Notes: generated from the letters alone by a model not told the origin. A stretch of 64,000 nt of DNA from Streptomyces sp. NRRL S-118 (GCF_000716335.1 NZ_KL591006.1:1-64000), one strand, 5' to 3'; shown: positions 27,827-35,723, counted from the stretch's first letter. Numbers and translations: made by a program.

Positions 27827-28026
27827 AACCCGTGCCGGCCCACTTCGACCAGGGCGGACCCGAACGCGGACACCGGCTCGCAGGAGGGATGGAGCGCGTC
27901 GTCCCGCAGCCGCGCCACCATGGCGCCGAAAACCGTGTCCGGCAGCTCGGCCAGCTCAGCGTCGCTCAGGTCGCTGACGTCAGCCAGGACCGAGACGAGC
28001 GGGGCGGGCGAATTGATCGCGTCCAT
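27823..28026 (-). CDS. fxsA: FxsA: FxSxx-type cyclophane RiPP precursor peptide
   Basis: 67 residues from ATG 28026, which has an AAGGGG ribosome binding site. The leader-like part reads PAPLVSVLADVSDLSDAELAELPDTVFGAMVARL. The core has FGSAL (F55-L59), fitting FxSxx. The family usually ends at this motif, but here eight more residues (VEVGRHGL) follow before the stop. A Cys (C49) lies just before the core. It is the first gene of the operon and overlaps fxsB. Confidence 0.82.
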   Translation of the reverse strand: MDAINSPAPLVSVLADVSDLSDAELAELPDTVFGAMVARLRDDALHPSCEPVSAFGSALVEVGRHGL

Positions 28027-28056
28027 GATCCCCTTACCGTTCACTTTGTGCCGGAG

Positions 28057-28062
28057 CATATA
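28057..28062 (-). promoter_or_regulatory. Possible -10 element of the fxs operon
   Basis: On the minus strand TATATG lies in an AT-rich patch (TGTGTTATATGCTCC), about 31 bp before the fxsA start, in the only gap upstream of the operon. No convincing -35 is seen. Confidence 0.35.
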
Positions 28063-28133
28063 ACACACAGTGCACGCCCGCCTGCGCACGCGGCACGCCT
28101 CCCGCCGGGATCCGGACGGCCCGGGACCGTTGT

Positions 28134-29513
28134 TCAGGCCCGGTCCGGGGGCGGGAGGAGAACCCGCGGGTTGAGCACGTCCCCCGGATCGAGGGCCGTC
28201 TTGACCGAGCGCATGAGCCGGATCTCGGCGGCGGAGCGGGACAGGTGCAGGTAGCGGGCCTTGGCCCGGCCCACTCCGTGCTCGGCGCTGATGCTGCCGC
28301 CGACGGCCGCGACCCGCCGGAGCACCGCCTTGGTGACCGCGTCCTCGTCCTCCGGCGCGACGTCCAGGAGGTTGACGTGGACGTTGCCTTCGGCCAGGTG
28401 TCCGAAGACGTACGCCCGGGCGCGGGCGCCCAGCAGGGAGGGCAGGCCCTCGACGAAGCCCGGGAGGTCGTCCAGGGGGACGGTGACGTCCAGCTTCAGG
28501 GGGATCCCGGCGGCGTTGACGGCCTCGGTGTGCCGTTCCCGGTAGGCGGCCAGGCGGCCCCGGTCGGCGGCGTGCAGGGCGACGGCCGCCTCGCGGACGG
28601 GCGCGTCCTCCAGCGCGGCGGCGAGTTCCTCGCCCGGATCGCGGCGGCCCGCGCACTCGGCCAGGAGATACACCGGGTGAGCGCCGCGGAAGGGGGCGGG
28701 CAGCCCGGTGTGCTCCAGCACCAGGCGCAGGCCGTCCGCGGTGAAGAACTCCGCCAGTTCCAGGGACTCCAGGCGGCGCAGGCGGGTGAGGACGGAGAGT
28801 GCGGCGTCGAGCGAGTCCAGGGCCAGCAGGGCCGTGACCCGCTCCGGGAGGAGGGGGACCAGGCGCAGCCGCGCCCGTGTGAGGACGGCCAGGGTGCCCT
28901 CGCTGCCGGCGAGCAGCTGGGTGAGGTCGTACCCGGTGTTGTCCTTGGGCAGCCCGGCCAGCCGGTCCACGACCTCGCCGTCGGCCAGCACCGCCTCCAG
29001 CCCGGCCACGTTCGCCCGGGTGGTGCCGTACCGGACGACGCGCTCACCGCCCGCGTTCGTGGCGATCATGCCGCCGATCGTGGCGGAGTCGCGGGCCGCC
29101 AGATCGACGCCGAAGTCCCAGCCCAGCGGCCGGAGGTGCCGCTGCAGCGCGGCCAGCGGCACGCCCGCGCCGACCGTGATCCGCTGGGCGCGGGGGTCGA
29201 GGGGACCGATGGTGTCGAGCCGGCGCAACGACAGGACGACGTCGGTGCCGTCGGGGCCGGGCACGGAGCCGCCGACCAGCCCGGTGTTGCCGCCCTGCGG
29301 CACGACGGCCGCTCCGGCGGCGGCGCACCGCCGCACCACCTCCACGACCTCCGCGGTCCCCCCGGGCCGCACGACCAGTCGCGCCCGCCCGGCCCAGCGC
29401 CCGGTGAAGTCGGTCTCGTACCCGGCACGCAGGGCGGGGTCGGCGAGGACGTGCGCGTCACCGACGACGTCCGCGAGCTGCTGCGCGAGCGGATCGGTAT
29501 CGGGGGTGGTCAT
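28134..29513 (-). CDS. FAD-linked oxidase, D-2-hydroxyacid dehydrogenase type
   Basis: 459 residues. The PCMH-type FAD-binding domain (VVRPGGTAEVVEVVRRCAAAGAAVVPQGGNTGLVGGSVP ... GATIGGMIATNAGGERVVRYGTTRANV-like) is followed by the FAD_oxidase_C domain ending GSISAEHGVGRAKARYLHLSRS and ALDPGDVLNPRVLL. These motifs match GlcD, D-lactate and D-2-hydroxyglutarate dehydrogenases. The specific 2-hydroxyacid is unknown. It is transcribed toward the fxs operon, with about 107 bp between. Confidence 0.9.
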   Translation of the reverse strand: MTTPDTDPLAQQLADVVGDAHVLADPALRAGYETDFTGRWAGRARLVVRPGGTAEVVEVVRRCAAAGAAVVPQGGNTGLVGGSVPGPDGTDVVLSLRRLDTIGPLDPRAQRITVGAGVPLAALQRHLRPLGWDFGVDLAARDSATIGGMIATNAGGERVVRYGTTRANVAGLEAVLADGEVVDRLAGLPKDNTGYDLTQLLAGSEGTLAVLTRARLRLVPLLPERVTALLALDSLDAALSVLTRLRRLESLELAEFFTADGLRLVLEHTGLPAPFRGAHPVYLLAECAGRRDPGEELAAALEDAPVREAAVALHAADRGRLAAYRERHTEAVNAAGIPLKLDVTVPLDDLPGFVEGLPSLLGARARAYVFGHLAEGNVHVNLLDVAPEDEDAVTKAVLRRVAAVGGSISAEHGVGRAKARYLHLSRSAAEIRLMRSVKTALDPGDVLNPRVLLPPPDRA

Positions 29514-29954
29514 GGGGGGCCTGGCCCTTCTGTGGGTGCGGTGTGGGGGCTGCGCTGCGGGGCTGCGCTTGGGGGTGCTCTCTGGGGGCGGTCCTCCGCG
29601 TCGTCGGCCGCGGGGCGGTGAGTTCTTTGTACCGCGGGGCGGGCCGGCGAGGGCGGGCTCAGCCGTGCGGGCCGGGGGCGAGTCCGGGTCCCGGCCCAGC
29701 CTGGGTCCGGCCGGGGAGGCGGGGGCGCGGGGCCGAAGCGCCTGGGCTACCGGCGGGGGGGAGGGGCTCGCGGGCGGGAACCTGCGCGGGGTCTTGCGCG
29801 GGCACCCCTCGCCGCGCCACCGCACCGGGGAGGGCACCGCCCGGCCACCCCCTATCTCCCGGCGCCCGCGATTCCCCACCCGCTACACTGACGCCGGTAC
29901 GCCGCACCCAGCGGCGCACGACCGGATCATCGGGCCCGTCCCGGTGGCCTCCCC
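29514..29954. other. 441-bp gene-free stretch before the tRNA
   Basis: Very GC-rich, with open frames lacking protein-like composition. Near its right end TACACT (29884-29889) is a possible -10 for the tRNA, about 65 bp upstream; no good -35 accompanies it. Nothing else is recognised. Confidence 0.6.
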
Positions 29955-30027
29955 GCCTCCGTAGCTCAGGGGATAGAGCACCGCTCTCCTAAAGCGGGTG
30001 TCGCAGGTTCGAATCCTGCCGGGGGCA
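29955..30027 (+). tRNA. tRNA-Arg, anticodon CCT
   Basis: The 73-nt cloverleaf is complete. The acceptor GCCTCCG pairs with CGGGGGC (one T-G pair). There is a D-arm with TAGCTCAGGGGATAGAGCA, an anticodon stem CCGCT/AGCGG with loop CTCCTAA (anticodon CCT, reads AGG), a T-arm GCAGG-TTCGAAT-CCTGC and discriminator A. CCA is not encoded. Its 3' half is duplicated 706 bp downstream. Confidence 0.95.
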
Positions 30028-30029
30028 CA
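29986..30029 (+). repeat. attL-like copy: tRNA 3' half
   Basis: 44 bp from the anticodon loop to just past the tRNA end. It recurs at 30692-30735 with 41 of 44 identities, the usual sign of integration by a tyrosine recombinase into a tRNA gene. Confidence 0.7.
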
Positions 30030-30033
30030 CAGG

Positions 30034-30080
30034 TCAAAGGCCCACCACTTCCGGATTTTCGGAGGTGGTGGGCCTTTTGA
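30034..30080 (+). terminator. Strong intrinsic terminator of the tRNA
   Basis: A near-perfect stem (TCAAAGGCCCACCACTTCCG against its complement at 30060-30080) closes on an ATTTT loop and ends in TTTT. It starts 7 bp after the tRNA. Confidence 0.85.
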
Positions 30081-30295
30081 CATCCACTTCTGACATCAAC
30101 GAGGGCAGTCACTGACGACCTGGATAAGTGCTCCGGCAGCGGAGCCCGAGCCCGATCACCGGGTCCGCCTCCGGGAGCAGGCTCGCGCACAGGACGGGGA
30201 GGGGCGTGATCGGGATCAGCATGCCGGACAGATGGCAGACCGTACGCTGAATCGAGCGGGATCGGGCCCGCAGCACAGTGTCCGGGAGGTGCTTC

Positions 30296-30838
30296 ATGAA
30301 GGCCGAGATGGTGCCCCCGGCGTGGATGCATGAGCAGATCACGGCGGAGGAGTACGAGTCCTGGTCCGAGGAGCAATGCGCCGGCATTGAGATCGTGGAC
30401 GGGATGGTCGTCGTGAGTCCGAGTGTGCCCGAGCGGCACAGCCGGCTGGCCCGGATTCTGGCGAACGCCCTGGACGCCGCCGCGGGCCCGGAGTGGAACG
30501 CCGACACGGACTTCGACGTCCGGCTTCAGGACGTCCCGCTCACCAATCGCCGCCCGGACGTCGTCGTGTACCGCGCAGACACGATCGACATCACCCCCAC
30601 CCGCCCTGAGCACGTGCTGCTGGTCGCGGAGGTGGTGTCGCCAGGCCCGGAGACCACCGATCGCATCGTGAACGGCAAGGATTCGATCCCACTCCTAGAG
30701 CGGGTGTCGCAGGTTCGAACACTGCCGGGGGCACAGAGACACACCTCTTCAGATGCCATCCGCCCGATGGGGCGAGAGGGCGTCTGCGCTTGCAGGGGGC
30801 TTGCACCGACCTGCGGGCGACGCCGACCGGCTGACTGA
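30296..30838 (+). pseudogene. Truncated Uma2 family (DUF820) endonuclease-fold gene
   Basis: From ATG 30296 (ribosome binding site GGGAGGT) the protein follows the Uma2 family: TAEEYESWSEEQCAGIEIVDGMVVVSPSVPERHSRLARILANALD ... RRPDVVVYRADTI ... HVLLVAEVVSPGPETTDR. At about residue 126 homology stops. The family normally continues with a core that includes the remaining nuclease-fold residues and a YWRI-type strand. Here the frame instead runs into the duplicated tRNA segment and ends in unrelated sequence. I read it as a gene cut off by recombination at the attachment site. Confidence 0.7.
30692..30735 (+). repeat. attR-like copy of the tRNA-Arg 3' half
   Basis: It differs from the tRNA copy at three positions (one in the anticodon loop, two in the T-loop/stem). 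It lies inside the reading frame of the truncated Uma2 gene and marks the far end of a 706-bp scar. Confidence 0.7.
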
Positions 30839-30853
30839 TGCTTCGAGTACCGC

Positions 30854-31282
30854 CTACTGCTTCTCTTCCCATGGGTTGACGACTGGAGCCCCGGTTCGAG
30901 CCATGTGCTTCATGTTGCGTGTAGCGACCGTCCAGCCGTTGGCCAGGGCAGTGGCGGCGATCAGTGCGTCCGGCGGGTCGATGGTGTTGCCTGCGGCCTT
31001 GAGCGTCTTGTGGATGGTCAGGTACGCGGCGGCTTCCGGTTCGCCGATCGGCGCGATGCGGTCGCGGTATTCATGCCGTACGGCAGCGAGAGCTCCGGCG
31101 TAGCGCGCCTGTCGTGCGGGGTCGGAAGTGGCGGCCACGCCGGCCTCGATCTCCGCCACCGTGATCACGCTCAGAAAGCGGTTGGGCCGGGCCGTGGACC
31201 GGAACCAGGCCAGGACGCGCGGATCGGGCGTCGCCCGGGTCGTGAGTTCGGCGACGACGTTGGTGTCGAACAGGTAGATCAC
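30854..31282 (-). CDS. PIN-domain VapC-like toxin
   Basis: 142 residues from GTG 31282. It begins IYLFDTNVVAEL (first catalytic Asp), has the acidic residue in VITVAEIEAGV, and ends with the third acidic cluster in TIDPPDALIAATALANGWTVATRNMKHM. These are the ribonuclease residues of PIN toxins that cut tRNA or other RNA. It is preceded by and overlaps (GTGA) a small gene, the usual VapBC order. Length is typical. Confidence 0.88.
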   Translation of the reverse strand: MIYLFDTNVVAELTTRATPDPRVLAWFRSTARPNRFLSVITVAEIEAGVAATSDPARQARYAGALAAVRHEYRDRIAPIGEPEAAAYLTIHKTLKAAGNTIDPPDALIAATALANGWTVATRNMKHMARTGAPVVNPWEEKQ

Positions 31283-31557
31283 TCGGTGTCCGACTGCTCG
31301 TCGTAGGAACGCGCGCCGAACTCCATGCCCTCGAACGGCCGGGAGAGCAGGAACTCCTCGAAGCCGTCGTTGCTCAATGTCACCCAACGGTGCAGCATCT
31401 CGGGCAGTGCCTCGATCTCCGTGTCGGCGAGCTCCGCGTCGAAATGCCGGCGCTGCCCCTCCGGCAGGGACTCCCGGATGTCGCGGATGGTCCGCAGCGG
31501 ATGTGACGGCGAGCGCGGCGGGTGAGGCACACCGCTGGAAGCTGTGGTCATCGGCAT
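31279..31557 (-). CDS. Probable antitoxin partner of the PIN toxin
   Basis: 92 residues, or 90 from a second ATG. It is acidic at the C-terminus and mostly helical by pattern (LRTIRDIRESLPEGQRRHFDAELADTEIEALPEMLHRWVTLSN). No ribbon-helix-helix, AbrB or Phd motif is visible, so the family is not recognised. The 4-bp overlap with the PIN gene and the order antitoxin-toxin are the evidence. Confidence 0.65.
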   Translation of the reverse strand: MPMTTASSGVPHPPRSPSHPLRTIRDIRESLPEGQRRHFDAELADTEIEALPEMLHRWVTLSNDGFEEFLLSRPFEGMEFGARSYDEQSDTE

Positions 31558-31903
31558 CCCCTCCGCTTGATCAGTACCGTATCGGGCTGGTGCTCCCAGG
31601 CTACGGGTCCCGCCCGCCCACTCACAGCCGTGTCACCGGAGCGGACATCCTCCCGAGCCCAGGATCATCCTGACCGATGTGGTCCGGGGACTCCCCTCCG
31701 CGGCTTCCGGCAGCCCCTGTGTCACGAGCCCGCAGGTCACAACCTGGACGTCGCTCTCCGGTACGGATGGCGCCGTGGCTGAGTGCGTCAGTCGGCACCC
31801 GCGCCTCCTCGCCAAAGCAAGTCGACCTGACGGTCGGCATGGGCGACCCTGGTACCGACTGCACGGAGAACTACCTCGGCCTGGGCAGGAGCTTCCTGAA
31901 GTC
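31558..31903. other. 346-bp stretch without a convincing gene
   Basis: Open frames exist on the plus strand but lack conserved character. One frame reads MGDPGTDCTENYLGLG at 31839-31886, reminiscent of N-termini of secreted toxin modules, in a different frame from the toxin that follows. It could be a decayed 5' end. No promoter is assigned. Confidence 0.4.
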
Positions 31904-33142
31904 GTGGGCGACACCGCTTGGTACGACCAGGACGCGCCCATGGGGAAAAGTGATCGGTTCCGCGGGTCGCCGGAGAAGATTCGCGACGTCGGCAAGTCCT
32001 GGCGGCACGCGGGCGCTCTCCTGCTGCGTGTTTTGGAGGATGCCCAGGCATACGCCGGGACCGCGGGCAAGGCGCACGCCGGCGAGGCGGCCAATGCGTT
32101 CCGCACCTACTTCAAATACTCCGTCGGCCTTACTTGCCCCCCTGCCAAGGCGCAAGCGCACGAACCATTGGTGACCAATCTTGTTGCGGCCTGTGTTCAG
32201 CTGGCCAAGGCGTGTGATCAATACGGAGACCACGTGGCAGCGGCGAAGGAGAAGATCCTCCATCACCAGATGGATCCGTTCGAGGTCGACATGCCGTGGG
32301 ATCAGCCCATGTTCGGCGCGAACGGCTACGACGGCGGATTGCACGACGCGGTCCTCGCCGACCCGTGGATACGTGATCTGGGCGACGTAGCCCATGCCCT
32401 CGATTCTTCAGCCGCTCGAATATCGCTCCCCAGCCCGGAAAGCCCATCGGCGCCCGGCACTCCTTGGGCGCCGATCCTGCCTCCTCCGATCCGCGTGCCG
32501 ATTCCCGTACCTGTCAGGATCGCCTCCCGCACCGGACAAGTGCCGACCCTGTTGCCCACGGTCAATCCCGTGGACCCAGGTATCGCCTTCGGCGACCCCA
32601 TTCCTCCTGCACCCGGAACGACCCGGCTACTCACGGCCGTCGAGCAACAGCAGTTCCGTTCCTGGGCGAACACTCTCCGGCCAGGAGGCCTGGCGGGCGG
32701 CGGAGGTCCCAACGATCCGGACAACGCGTATCAGCTGCGTATAGCCGGATACCCGGAGCGGGAGGTACCACTGGCTGGAAGCCGGCGTGGCCTCATGGTG
32801 GATGGCGTACGACCGGTCGACGGATACCTCATCGAGGCGAAGCACGTCAGGGATCCGGATTGCCGGAAGAAGAGTTTCCGGTCCCTCGACCGCGTTGAGG
32901 AAACGCTGGCCAAGCCGGTCAAGGTGAACGAGAAGGGCAAGATCGCCTGGGATCCCGTGGTCGATTCCATATACGCGGGCGACGAGAAGGAGCTCATCCG
33001 CTACAAGCAGACCATGGCCAACCCGGCGAACCGCGAGGTCCGAGGCCTGGAGATCGTCACGAACGGCAAGGACAACGCCGCCTACTGGCAGTCCATGATG
33101 GCGATGACGGGTACGCAGGGTTCGACGCGATACGTGCCGTGA
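31904..33142 (+). CDS. Polymorphic toxin with restriction-endonuclease-fold C-terminal domain
   Basis: About 412 residues from a GTG at 31904; the frame is open back to 31679 and ATG 31940 is an alternative. The helical N-terminal half (VGDTAWYDQDAPMGKSDRFRGSPEKIRDVGKSWRHAGALLLRVLEDAQAYAG ... ACDQYGDHVAAAKEKI) looks like a WXG100-type or similar export module. A Pro-rich middle follows. The C-terminal domain has DGYLIEAKHVRDPDC (D306, E311, K313), the D-ExK nuclease site, matching the Tox-REase-2 type. It probably acts on competitor DNA. GC content is lower than its neighbours, in keeping with transfer. Confidence 0.75.
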   Translation: MGDTAWYDQDAPMGKSDRFRGSPEKIRDVGKSWRHAGALLLRVLEDAQAYAGTAGKAHAGEAANAFRTYFKYSVGLTCPPAKAQAHEPLVTNLVAACVQLAKACDQYGDHVAAAKEKILHHQMDPFEVDMPWDQPMFGANGYDGGLHDAVLADPWIRDLGDVAHALDSSAARISLPSPESPSAPGTPWAPILPPPIRVPIPVPVRIASRTGQVPTLLPTVNPVDPGIAFGDPIPPAPGTTRLLTAVEQQQFRSWANTLRPGGLAGGGGPNDPDNAYQLRIAGYPEREVPLAGSRRGLMVDGVRPVDGYLIEAKHVRDPDCRKKSFRSLDRVEETLAKPVKVNEKGKIAWDPVVDSIYAGDEKELIRYKQTMANPANREVRGLEIVTNGKDNAAYWQSMMAMTGTQGSTRYVP

Positions 33143-33157
33143 GAGCGAAGGAAGACT

Positions 33158-33610
33158 GTGTCAGCTGAACGGAACATCCGGACGAATTTCGGCTTCTACC
33201 CGCCCCAGGGGGGCGAGGGCTGGGGAGCGAGCCTCGAAGGCTTGGAGCGATCCCTGCGGCAGGCTTTCCCCGAGCACACCGTGACCTACCGGAAGTCGGG
33301 GATCCACCGTATGACCGTGCTCGACTTCGAAGTGGAGCTGGCGCCGGACGTATGGATCGATGGCACGGCAGCGCTGTCGGAAGGCGACTACTCCTACATC
33401 ACCCTCACCGACGTGACGGCCGGTGAAGCTGCGGTCTTCGCCCAATGGCTGCGTGACTCGTTCGTGCCGTCCCCGCACCTCGTCCGGTTCGCGAGCAGTC
33501 TTGCCATGGCAAACGGGGAGCAGCTTCCGTGGCCCTTGCCGGCCGGGGGAGGTCTGGAGAAGATCGAGGCGGAACTGCACAGGCATCTGCAGTCCGTCGA
33601 TGCATCTTGA
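33158..33610 (+). CDS. Probable immunity protein for the REase-fold toxin
   Basis: 150 residues from GTG 33158 with an AAGGA ribosome binding site, 15 bp after the toxin stop. It is a single small alpha/beta protein (TNFGFYPPQGGEGWGASLEGLERSLRQAFP ... LDFEVELAPDVWIDGTAAL ... SYITLTDVTAGEAAVFAQWLRDSFVPSPHLVRFASSLAMANG). I do not recognise a named family. Position directly behind a polymorphic toxin is the main evidence. Confidence 0.6.
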   Translation: MSAERNIRTNFGFYPPQGGEGWGASLEGLERSLRQAFPEHTVTYRKSGIHRMTVLDFEVELAPDVWIDGTAALSEGDYSYITLTDVTAGEAAVFAQWLRDSFVPSPHLVRFASSLAMANGEQLPWPLPAGGGLEKIEAELHRHLQSVDAS

Positions 33611-33725
33611 AAGCGCTCGAGTGCGGGTACAGCGAGGTCTCGACGAATCGTGCGCGCCCACGCAGGAAGACGTATCGCGGGTATGGCGTCCCATAACAAC
33701 ACCGACACCGTGCCGGAGGGGCTGG

Positions 33726-33941
33726 ATGCAGGAGCGCAGTGAAGCACATGGGGCGCTCGGCTGCGCCGAGGTCGGTGTCGAACACCGGGAGGCGATAGGC
33801 CGGCTGCGTGAGCTGGCCGAGCTTCTTGAAGAGGAGTACGGCAGCGTGACGGACGGCGAGGCGCAAGCAGCGTTGAACCGCATCGCTGCCATCGACAGGT
33901 GGCATGACGAGGAGCGGTCGCACCTCGACGAGAGTGAGTAA
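33726..33941 (+). CDS. Small acidic helical protein, possibly antitoxin-like
   Basis: 71 residues, mostly helix-forming: EHREAIGRLRELAELLEEEYGSVTDGEAQAALNRIAAIDRWHDEERSHLDESE. The LEEEYGSVTDGE segment resembles the C-terminal tail of small Streptomyces antitoxins that contact a PIN or RelE toxin, but no toxin follows. It may be an orphan or remnant within the island. Family not recognised. Confidence 0.4.
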   Translation: MQERSEAHGALGCAEVGVEHREAIGRLRELAELLEEEYGSVTDGEAQAALNRIAAIDRWHDEERSHLDESE

Positions 33942-34140
33942 GCGACCGGCCGAGCAGACCCACTCGCAACGCACCAGGGGACTCGAAGCCGCGCGTCTCG
34001 GACCGGCGGTTCGTCCGGCCGGCGGCGTGTCCGGAAATCGGACGGGTTCCGGCACAACCCCGGCGGCCCGGCGCTCGTCTTCGTCAGGTGATCTCTGCGC
34101 CGCACCTCGGCGTGGGGTGTCGAGGACCAGGAGTCGCACA

Positions 34141-34932
34141 GTGAGAGTCATTGCCGTCCGCCGTACCGTTCTGGCCGCCACCGCGGTCTCCTTCGCGCTT
34201 CTGGCCACCGCCTGCGGTGGTGGTGACGGCGGGGCGACGAAGGGCGGCGCCACGTCCGGCGAGCAGGCGGCGAAGGCGTACACCGCCGCCGAGTTGGAGA
34301 AGCGGATGGTCGCCCAGGGCGACATCGACGGACACGACGTGAAGAAGCCGGGCAAGCAGGACGTCTCCGATCCTGCCGGGCTCTCCGTCGGGAAGGCCGA
34401 GTGCGAACCCGTCGCCCAGGCGTTGTCCGCCCTGGCCACGGGCAAGCCGGCGGCGAGCGTCCAGCGGCTCGTCGTCCACGAGTCCGCGGCGGCCAAGAAG
34501 GGCATGCCCTCCATGGAGGAGCTCGCGGAGATGACGGAGAAGGAGGCCCAGGAGGCGATGATCGACTCGCTCGACATCACCAAGACGCGGACCTCCCTCT
34601 GGTCCTACGACGCCGACGGGGCCGCACAGGCCCTGACCGCGCTGCGGGAGGCCGGCAAGAAGTGCGCCGGCGGCTTCACCATGACCATCGACGGGGAGAA
34701 GCAGCAGGTCACCAAGGTCAGCGAGGAGAAGCTCCCGGTCGGCGAGGAGGCCGTCGCCTGGACCGTGGGGACGAAGCAGGGCGACGCGACCGGCGACACC
34801 AAGGTCGTCGTCTTCCGGCAGGGTTCCACGCTCGCGGGCTTCTCGTCGTTCAACATCGCGGCGGTCTCCCGGGGCGAGGCCTTCCCGCAGCCGACCGCCG
34901 TCATCAAGGCGCAGGCGGCCAAGCTCGGCTGA
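34141..34932 (+). CDS. Predicted lipoprotein
   Basis: 263 residues from GTG 34141, which has an AGGAG site at the right distance. The signal peptide ends in the lipobox LLATAC, followed by GGGDGG, so the mature protein is anchored outside the membrane. The rest is Lys/Glu/Ala-rich, with YTAAELEKRMVAQGDIDGHDV and later beta strands ending in TAVIKAQAAKLG. It looks like a substrate- or surface-exposed Streptomyces lipoprotein of unknown role. Confidence 0.8.
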   Translation: MRVIAVRRTVLAATAVSFALLATACGGGDGGATKGGATSGEQAAKAYTAAELEKRMVAQGDIDGHDVKKPGKQDVSDPAGLSVGKAECEPVAQALSALATGKPAASVQRLVVHESAAAKKGMPSMEELAEMTEKEAQEAMIDSLDITKTRTSLWSYDADGAAQALTALREAGKKCAGGFTMTIDGEKQQVTKVSEEKLPVGEEAVAWTVGTKQGDATGDTKVVVFRQGSTLAGFSSFNIAAVSRGEAFPQPTAVIKAQAAKLG

Positions 34933-34983
34933 TCCGTACGCCTTCGGACGCACGCAGGGGCCCGTGCATGCGCGGCGTGGGCC

Positions 34984-35418
34984 TCACCGCGGCGGCCGGC
35001 CGGCCGTGAAGCCCTCTCCGTCCTGGAACTCGATCAGCACGTCGCTGTCCATGAGGTGGATCCAGCACTCGGGGCCGCAGTCCAGGATCTCGTCGGCACA
35101 CCTGGCCGCCACCCGGGCCTCCAGCGCGATGGACGGCACCGCGAGATTGCCCCACCACACGACGGCCAGTTCGTCCCGGCCTGCGAAGGCGTGCAACAGG
35201 CTCCGCAGCTCCGCGCCGTCGTAGGCCGTGGAGCGCCGGAGCACCTCGGCACCGTGCCAGTCCAGACGGGTCGATCCGATGGAGCCGAAGCGATTGAGGG
35301 CGAGGGCGGCGCATGCCCGGTCCTCGGCGTAGGAGAGGACCATCGCGGCGTCGCCGGTGGCCTGCAGAACCGCCGCGATGGTGTCCGGCTGCGTGCCGTA
35401 AGCGGCCCCCGCGCTCAT
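34984..35418 (-). CDS. Hypothetical protein
   Basis: 144 residues, with mixed alpha/beta pattern and no signal peptide (GTQPDTIAAVLQATGDAAMVLSYAEDRACAALALNRFG ... DELAVVWWGNLAVPSIALEARVAARCADEILDCGPECWIHLMDSDVLIEFQDGEGF). Family not recognised. It overlaps the upstream membrane-protein gene by 4 bp (ATGA), so the two are probably translated together. Confidence 0.6.
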   Translation of the reverse strand: MSAGAAYGTQPDTIAAVLQATGDAAMVLSYAEDRACAALALNRFGSIGSTRLDWHGAEVLRRSTAYDGAELRSLLHAFAGRDELAVVWWGNLAVPSIALEARVAARCADEILDCGPECWIHLMDSDVLIEFQDGEGFTAGRPPR

Positions 35419-35723
35419 CGGAGGCCGATCGTCAGGCCGAAGGCGAGCGACAGGGAGGCGCTGAGGAGGAACCTGCCCGTCCTGAAGGGGCGGCGGCGGC
35501 TTCTGGCGTCCACGTACAGCCCCGCCCACGCGCCGAGCACGGCGCACGCCGCACCTACTGCTGCCTGAGGGTGGTGCTCGCCCTTCAGCGACAGCGAGAG
35601 GTGGATCGTGCCGATCGCTTGCACGGCCAGGGCGGCCAGCGTGAGGAACATGAGGATGCCGGCTCTGCGCTCGGCGGCTTCCCTCTCCGGCGTGACGATC
35701 CTTACGCGCAGGTACCGCGGCAT
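35415..35723 (-). CDS. Small membrane protein
   Basis: 102 residues with three hydrophobic segments (GILMFLTLAALAVQAIGTIHLSL, AAVGAACAVLGAWAGLYVDA, FLLSASLSLAFGLTIGL) and a basic N-terminus. No family recognised. First gene of a two-gene unit. Confidence 0.65.
   Translation of the reverse strand: MPRYLRVRIVTPEREAAERRAGILMFLTLAALAVQAIGTIHLSLSLKGEHHPQAAVGAACAVLGAWAGLYVDARSRRRPFRTGRFLLSASLSLAFGLTIGLR

Noticed and set aside
27970..27985. CTGACGTCAG inside fxsA
   Set aside because: The dyad lacks the 3-bp spacer and is explained by coding sequence.
31839..31903. Frameshift joining MGDPGTDC...YLGLG to the REase-fold toxin
   Set aside because: It is attractive but rests on memory of related N-termini only. 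The downstream GTG start gives an acceptable protein, so I record it as a possibility, not as a pseudogene.
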